This document shows positions 7,393 through 10,698 of a stretch of 10,698 nucleotides of DNA, piece after piece. Source of the stretch: Acetobacteraceae bacterium. GTDB taxonomy: Bacteria; Pseudomonadota; Alphaproteobacteria; Acetobacterales; Acetobacteraceae. The translations under genes and the position numbers were made by a program. The notes under the pieces are model-generated. The model saw only the letters and a program-made list of their open reading frames with translations. It was not told where the DNA came from and did no database searches. The first letter of the stretch is position 1. Each line of letters begins with the position of its first letter. The stretch covers positions 1 to 10,698 of the forward strand of contig DAHUXX010000019.1 in NCBI GenBank assembly GCA_027306955.1, in the 5' to 3' direction.

Positions 7393-7477
7393 GGCGGGAT
7401 CATCGTTCAAAGGGGCGATGGTTTCCAGACCCGCACCGCTGAACGAGAATGGAAGCGGCCGCCAGCGAACGCCGTTC

Positions 7478-7565
7478 TGGCGGATGGGGTGGGATTCGAA
7501 CCCACGAGGGGTTGCCCCCTGGCGGTTTTCAAGACCGCTGCCTTAAACCGCTCGGCCACCCATCC
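7478..7565 (-). tRNA. tRNA-Ser (anticodon UGA), CCA encoded
   Basis: The gene starts GGATGGGTGGCCGAG at 7565. The 7-bp acceptor stem GGATGGG/CCCATCC is perfect. The anticodon stem GCGGT/ACCGC encloses loop CTTGAAA, so the anticodon is TGA and reads UCA and related Ser codons. A long variable arm (about AGGGGGCAACCCCT) is as expected for a class II tRNA, and the T arm is GTGGG-TTCGAAT-CCCAC. Discriminator G is followed by encoded CCA at 7480-7478. No second copy of the 3' end was seen in the window, so there is no sign of an attachment-site duplication. Confidence 0.97.
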
Positions 7566-7633
7566 GGCGGCGGCAAACTAACCAGGAGCCGGCGGCCGCG
7601 CCAGCCGCGGCGGGGCAGTTCGGCACGCGTGGA

Positions 7634-7647
7634 TTGACGCACGTCAA
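7634..7647. promoter_or_regulatory. CRP/FNR-family palindrome ahead of the YeeE-type genes
   Basis: TTGACGCACGTCAA is a perfect inverted repeat (TTGACG/CGTCAA around CA). It fits the FNR/FixK/NnrR-type pattern TTGAY-N4-RTCAA at every fixed position. It is centred about 134 bp before the first YeeE-type start codon and about 75 bp upstream of the tRNA-Ser gene on the other strand. A class II promoter would start transcription near 7682, but I see no strong -10 box there. Regulation by oxygen, nitric oxide or a related signal is inference. Confidence 0.5.
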
Positions 7648-7773
7648 GGACGCTGGCGCGGGGCCGGCCCAGTTTCCATCGAAAGGGCTCGCGGAAAGGG
7701 CCTGCGCGACGACCACGCTGGCGAGTTTCCCGATCCGCCGCCAGCGGGGGGAGCCCGGCCTCCGGAGGGTGCC

Positions 7774-8286
7774 ATGGCCAATCCTGAATCGCACTGGAAT
7801 TCCTATGTTGGCGGTGTCGCGCTGGGGGTGGTGCTGTTCGTCACCTTCCTCGCCACCGGCCATGGGCTCGGTGTGACCGGCGCCACCACGGGGGTAACCG
7901 CGGTGGCCGCCAACGCGGTGTTGCCGGGGGTGTTCCCAAAGGGCAGCTACCTTGCGGGGTATGTGAGCTTCGGCCTCGACCACTGGATCGAGTGGGAGGT
8001 GCTGGGGGTGCTGGTGGGCGGGCTGGCGGGCAGCCTGCTGGCGCGGCGGTTCAGGCCGCGGCTGGACGGTCCGCCGCGCGCGAGCCCGGCCTCGAGACTT
8101 GCCCTGGCCTTTGTCGGCGGCGGGTTCTCGGGGTTCGGCGCGCGCATGGCCATGGGCTGCACCAGCGGCATGGGACTTTCGGGCACGGCGCCGCTCGCCG
8201 CCGCCGGGTTCCTGTTCCTGGTCGGCTTCTTCGTGGCCGGCGTGCTCACCATGCTGGCCATGCAGACGCTGTGGCGGAGCACGTGA
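7774..8286 (+). CDS. YeeE/YedE-family membrane transporter, N-terminal-half protein
   Basis: This is a 170-residue inner-membrane protein of the YeeE/YedE family, whose studied members (TsuA/YeeE) take up thiosulfate through a chain of conserved cysteines. Hydrophobic spans are at about 11-30, 38-53, 74-91, 109-125 and 140-165. The family signature GFGARMAMGCTSGMGLSG runs from 120 to 137 with the key Cys at 129. The length is about half that of single-chain YeeE; the next gene supplies a second half one base later. ATG at 7774 has GGAGGG five bases upstream. The cargo cannot be read from sequence; thiosulfate or another reduced sulfur compound is the best guess. Confidence 0.88.
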   Translation: MANPESHWNSYVGGVALGVVLFVTFLATGHGLGVTGATTGVTAVAANAVLPGVFPKGSYLAGYVSFGLDHWIEWEVLGVLVGGLAGSLLARRFRPRLDGPPRASPASRLALAFVGGGFSGFGARMAMGCTSGMGLSGTAPLAAAGFLFLVGFFVAGVLTMLAMQTLWRST

Positions 8287-8287
8287 C

Positions 8288-8842
8288 ATGATCGCACCGT
8301 TCGGCTTCGGCGGCTGGCTGTCCGGCCTGGTGCTCGGCATCGCCTTCGGCTTCATCCTGGAGGGGAGCGGGTTCGGCGATCCCAGGATCCTGACCGGCCA
8401 GCTGCGCCTCGCAGACTGGTCCGTGTTCCGGGTGATGTTCACCGCGATCACGGTCTGCGCGGCGCTGCTCTATGGCGCACGGGCGCTGGGGATGCTGGAT
8501 TTCGGCGGGATCTTCATCCCGTCGGTGTATTTCTGGGGCACGCTGCTGGGCGGCGCGGGCGTGGGGATCGGCATGGCGTTGGGCGGCTACTGCCCCGGCA
8601 CGTCGGAGGTGGCGCTGGCCTCGGGCCGGCTCGACGGGCTGCTGTTCCTTCTGGGCATTGGCGGAGGTACGCTCGCGTTCAACGCCGTGTACCTGGCGAT
8701 CAAGTCGTGGGTCTATGCCCAGACCGGGCCCACGGCGCTGACCCTGCCGCACCTGCTGGGGATCTCGCCGTTGCTGGTGATCGTTGCGATGGCGGTGATC
8801 ATCGCCGCGGTGGGGTGGTTGACCCGTTCCGTGAAACCATAG
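8288..8842 (+). CDS. YeeE/YedE-family membrane transporter, C-terminal-half protein
   Basis: This 184-residue membrane protein starts one base after the stop of the first YeeE-type gene and is presumably its obligate partner. Spans lie at about 8-25, 45-65, 80-101, 117-140 and 158-178. The second-half signature MALGGYCPGTSEVAL (96-110) carries Cys102, the expected counterpart of Cys129 in the first protein; Cys57 lies in a membrane span. An in-frame ATG at 8099 would add 63 residues inside the upstream gene and is rejected. Two-gene YeeE systems are known in proteobacteria and are sometimes near sulfur-oxidation genes. A TusA-family carrier at the right edge of this window fits the YeeE/YeeD pairing seen in thiosulfate uptake. 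Confidence 0.87.
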   Translation: MIAPFGFGGWLSGLVLGIAFGFILEGSGFGDPRILTGQLRLADWSVFRVMFTAITVCAALLYGARALGMLDFGGIFIPSVYFWGTLLGGAGVGIGMALGGYCPGTSEVALASGRLDGLLFLLGIGGGTLAFNAVYLAIKSWVYAQTGPTALTLPHLLGISPLLVIVAMAVIIAAVGWLTRSVKP

Positions 8843-8860
8843 CCTCGAGGAGGCGCTTCG

Positions 8861-9097
8861 ATGAGGAAGAAAACCAAGGCCGCGACAACGCTGCTCTCCG
8901 CCCTCGCACTCGCAACCGTCGCGACGCCGGTACTGCCGCCCGTGGCGGGCGCCGCCGCGCCGGCGATGGCGCAGGCGCAGAACCCGTGCGCGCCGGCCGG
9001 CGCCCAGCAGGACAACGGGCAGAGCAAGCCCAAGAACAAGAGCAACGATTCCGGCAAGTCGAGCAAGCCGCCGGCCAATCCCTGCGCGCCGGCCTGA
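8861..9097 (+). CDS. Small exported protein with two NPCAPA motifs
   Basis: This 78-residue protein starts 18 bp after the second YeeE-type gene, with a strong GAGGAGG ribosome site seven bases before the ATG. Residues 1-37 are a signal peptide: basic MRKKTK, a hydrophobic core, then AMA before QAQ as the likely cleavage site. The mature part is only about 40 residues. It is disordered-looking, rich in Lys, Ser, Asn and Gln, and bounded by NPCAPA at 41-46 and again at the extreme C-terminus, 73-78. Cys43 and Cys75 are the only cysteines. I do not recognise a named family. It may sit in the periplasm and bind metal, undergo thiol exchange or carry sulfur for the adjacent transporter; all of these are inference. 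Confidence 0.8.
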   Translation: MRKKTKAATTLLSALALATVATPVLPPVAGAAAPAMAQAQNPCAPAGAQQDNGQSKPKNKSNDSGKSSKPPANPCAPA

Positions 9098-9168
9098 CGT
9101 CGCACCCCCGCGCCGCACGCCGCCCCGGCGTGGCGCCGGAACAGCGTGTTGTCACGCCCACGGAACAT

Positions 9169-9184
9169 CCGCGCGCCCGCGCGG
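9169..9184. terminator. GC palindrome between convergent genes, possible bidirectional terminator
   Basis: CCGCGCG-CC-CGCGCGG is a perfect 7-bp inverted repeat in the 94-bp gap between the stop of the NPCAPA gene and the stop of the FadL-type gene. It lacks T-runs. Its place between converging genes suggests termination on both strands, but the evidence is only structural. Confidence 0.3.
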
Positions 9185-9191
9185 GGTGGCT

Positions 9192-10481
9192 CTAGAACCT
9201 GTAGCGCCACGCCAGTGTCAGATCGTACTGGTACATCGACAGCTTGATCGTGCGCCCGGTGGCGCCGAGGCCGGGCACCACCTCCGGCCCGCTGACGCTG
9301 TGCCAGGGAACGTAGGTGCCGGCGAAGTCGATCGTGGAACGATTGTTCAGCTTGACGCTGAAGCCGCCGGAGAAGTGATCCGTCACGACGCCAGGGGCGA
9401 GGATGTTGAGCGTGACGTCGGAAGACGAGATCGGGCTGGTGTTGTGGGCGTAACCGGCCCGCAGCGTCCAGGCCGGGTTCAGGCGCCACTCCGCCCCGAT
9501 AGCCACGATGTCGACGTCATGCCAGCCGAAGCCCGGTCCGCTGGCCGAGCCGAACGGGGCGCCGACGAAGGCCGAGGATGTGCCGACCGATTTGATATCG
9601 GAATAGAAAATGTGCTTGTAGTCGAGCATCACGGTCCAATCCGGCGCCGGATCCCAGGCCACGCCAACGCCGACATTGGCGGGGATGTTGAACGAGCCGT
9701 GATCCGCAAAAAGTCCCTGGTACTTATTCAATTTCGTCATCCAGATCGGCGTCGCGCCGGAGATGGCGAAGCGCAGCGTCGGGGTGACGGTCAGCAGCGC
9801 GCCGACCCGCAACCCGCCACCGTAGGACATCGCCTGGCCGTTGTCGGTGAGGTTCGAGGGCGAGCTGGAAAGCGGCGAGAACGCGCCGAGGCCATAGGCA
9901 TCGAACATCTGCACGGCGAGGACCGGCGCGACGCCCACCGCGACGTTGCCGAACCGGCGGGCATAGCTCGGGCTGATGAACATCTGGCTCAGGTTGACCC
10001 CGGCCTTGCCGCCACAGAAGACGCCGTCGCCGCCGGGGCAGGCGGGGTTGGCGATGAAGCCCGCGTAGTCCGTGTTCATGCCGCCATTGCCGTAGAGCGC
10101 GATGCCCCAGGCGGAATTCGCGTCGATCTGCTGCGAATAGGCGAAATTCGGGATGACGAAATTGTTCCAGATGCTGGCGACGGTGCCGGGAGCAACGAAG
10201 CCGAAGCCTGGCGCCACGCTATACTGGCGATGCGGGGAGAACAGGGAAAGGCCGATCTCGAACCCGGTGCCCACGGAAAGGAGGCCCGCGGGGTTGGTCG
10301 CGATGGTCATCGCGTCTTCGGGATTGGCGGTGCCGGCGCCTGCCGTGGACTGCTGCACGGCGCTGTAGCCGTGCTGGAAATATCCTTCGGTCGCCTGGGC
10401 CCGCGGCCCGATCCCAACCAAGGTCGCGACCGCGGCCGCCGCAACGACAACCGTACGGCAGCCAACCCTTTTTTTCGTCAT
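9192..10481 (-). CDS. OmpP1/FadL-family outer-membrane channel protein
   Basis: This 429-residue protein belongs to the FadL/TodX/OmpP1 family of outer-membrane beta-barrels that let hydrophobic or small organic compounds enter. A signal peptide ends at about AQA30. The mature N-terminus contains the family hatch motif (STAGAGTANPEDAMTIATNPAGL, about 45-67, with NPAG at 63-66). The C-terminus alternates in amphipathic strands and ends in aromatic-rich WRYRF with a terminal Phe, as needed for barrel insertion. Two cysteines (within NPACPGG and FCGG) in an extracellular-loop-like region could form a disulfide. ATG at 10481 has GGGGAGGA immediately upstream. It lies 22 bp after the TusA-type stop, so the two are probably co-transcribed. 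The substrate is unknown; fatty acids are the textbook case, but the neighbours suggest a sulfur compound. Confidence 0.9.
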   Translation of the reverse strand: MTKKRVGCRTVVVAAAAVATLVGIGPRAQATEGYFQHGYSAVQQSTAGAGTANPEDAMTIATNPAGLLSVGTGFEIGLSLFSPHRQYSVAPGFGFVAPGTVASIWNNFVIPNFAYSQQIDANSAWGIALYGNGGMNTDYAGFIANPACPGGDGVFCGGKAGVNLSQMFISPSYARRFGNVAVGVAPVLAVQMFDAYGLGAFSPLSSSPSNLTDNGQAMSYGGGLRVGALLTVTPTLRFAISGATPIWMTKLNKYQGLFADHGSFNIPANVGVGVAWDPAPDWTVMLDYKHIFYSDIKSVGTSSAFVGAPFGSASGPGFGWHDVDIVAIGAEWRLNPAWTLRAGYAHNTSPISSSDVTLNILAPGVVTDHFSGGFSVKLNNRSTIDFAGTYVPWHSVSGPEVVPGLGATGRTIKLSMYQYDLTLAWRYRF

Positions 10482-10503
10482 TTCCTCCCCTCGGCGTTTT
10501 GCC

Positions 10504-10698
10504 CTAGGTCACATGTTTGATAACGAAGCGAAACACTTTGCCCTCCTGCGACTGTTCCACCATCTCGTTGCCGGTGGTGCGGCAGAAGGCCGCGAAGTCC
10601 GCGACGGCGCCCGGATCGGTCGCGAGCACTTCGAGCGTTCCACCCGTGGGGAGATCCTTCAGCGCCTTCTTCGCCCGCAGGATCGGCAGCGGGCAGTT
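10504..10698 (-). CDS. TusA-family sulfur carrier protein (N-terminus beyond window edge)
   Basis: The 64 visible residues begin NCPLPILRAKKAL, the TusA signature in which the first Cys of CPxP carries a persulfide. They continue through the typical core LEVLATDPGAVADFAAFC and end FVIKHVT before TAG. Full TusA-type proteins are about 75-85 residues, so some 10-15 are missing beyond the right edge. The family hands sulfur between cytoplasmic proteins; members next to YeeE-type transporters (TsuB/YeeD) help thiosulfate uptake. Here it precedes the FadL-type gene by 22 bp on the same strand. The sequence alone cannot say whether it is a general TusA or a transporter-linked type. Confidence 0.9.
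   Translation of the reverse strand, partial: NCPLPILRAKKALKDLPTGGTLEVLATDPGAVADFAAFCRTTGNEMVEQSQEGKVFRFVIKHVT

Larger units (their letters stand above)
7184..7477. other. Intergenic region between tRNA-Ser and the kdp operon
   Basis: These 294 bp hold no convincing gene on either strand. They contain the direct repeats near 7229-7279 and a run of palindromes: AGGAGC-GGT-GCTCCT at 7328-7342, the 10-bp palindrome CCTGGCCAGG at 7340-7349, and the long hairpin at 7365-7392. The stretches 7280-7327 and 7393-7477 show nothing clear. Confidence 0.6.

Noticed and set aside
7478..7565. tRNA-Ser as an integration site of a mobile element
   Set aside because: No integrase, no repeated copy of the tRNA 3' end and no transposase were seen; the tRNA is intact.
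7351..7581. 76-codon plus-strand frame containing GVGFEPTRGCPLAVFKT
   Set aside because: It is a translation of the antisense of tRNA-Ser, a common false protein in annotations.
7619..7647. TTGACG of the palindrome as the -35 box of the tRNA-Ser promoter
   Set aside because: At 17-bp spacing the hexamer would be GCCGAA, unlike a -10 box, and the distance to the tRNA is long.
9186..10520. Open frame of 444 codons on the plus strand
   Set aside because: It is antisense to the FadL-type gene, which has a signal peptide, hatch motif and C-terminal Phe.

Overview
This is a GC-rich chromosomal window from a Gram-negative bacterium, most likely an alphaproteobacterium. The lineage call is an inference from base composition, the Kdp layout and an OmpP1/FadL-type outer-membrane protein; no marker gene fixes it.

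The left two thirds (about 1-7198, all minus strand) is a potassium-uptake operon for the high-affinity K+ P-type ATPase. In transcription order it reads: an unnamed 27-aa membrane peptide, kdpF (28 aa), an unnamed 58-aa protein that resembles the first 40 residues of KdpA, kdpA, kdpB, kdpC, then kdpD, whose C-terminus is cut by the left edge. Genes are separated by 2-15 bp or overlap by 4 bp, so one polycistronic mRNA is expected. The response regulator kdpE would be expected beyond the left edge. The upstream region (7184-7477) holds 11-bp-spaced direct repeats that could be a KdpE-type operator, and some GC hairpins. A tRNA-Ser(UGA) gene on the same strand sits beyond it at 7478-7565.

The right third (7566-10698) carries genes that suggest handling of sulfur compounds. 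A plus-strand run begins with a CRP/FNR-type palindrome. It continues with two half-size YeeE/YedE-family membrane proteins, each with a conserved Cys motif, and a small exported protein with two NPCAPA motifs. Converging on it from the right is a minus-strand pair: a TusA-family sulfur carrier, cut by the right edge at its N-terminus, followed 22 bp later by an OmpP1/FadL-family outer-membrane channel. Together they could move a reduced sulfur compound through the outer membrane, periplasm and inner membrane to a cytoplasmic carrier. Each family assignment is firm; the joint pathway is inference.

The least-described items are the KdpA-N-like 58-aa protein with its repeated gene junction, the 27-aa peptide ahead of kdpF, the NPCAPA exported protein, and the TusA/FadL/YeeE cluster with its upstream palindrome.
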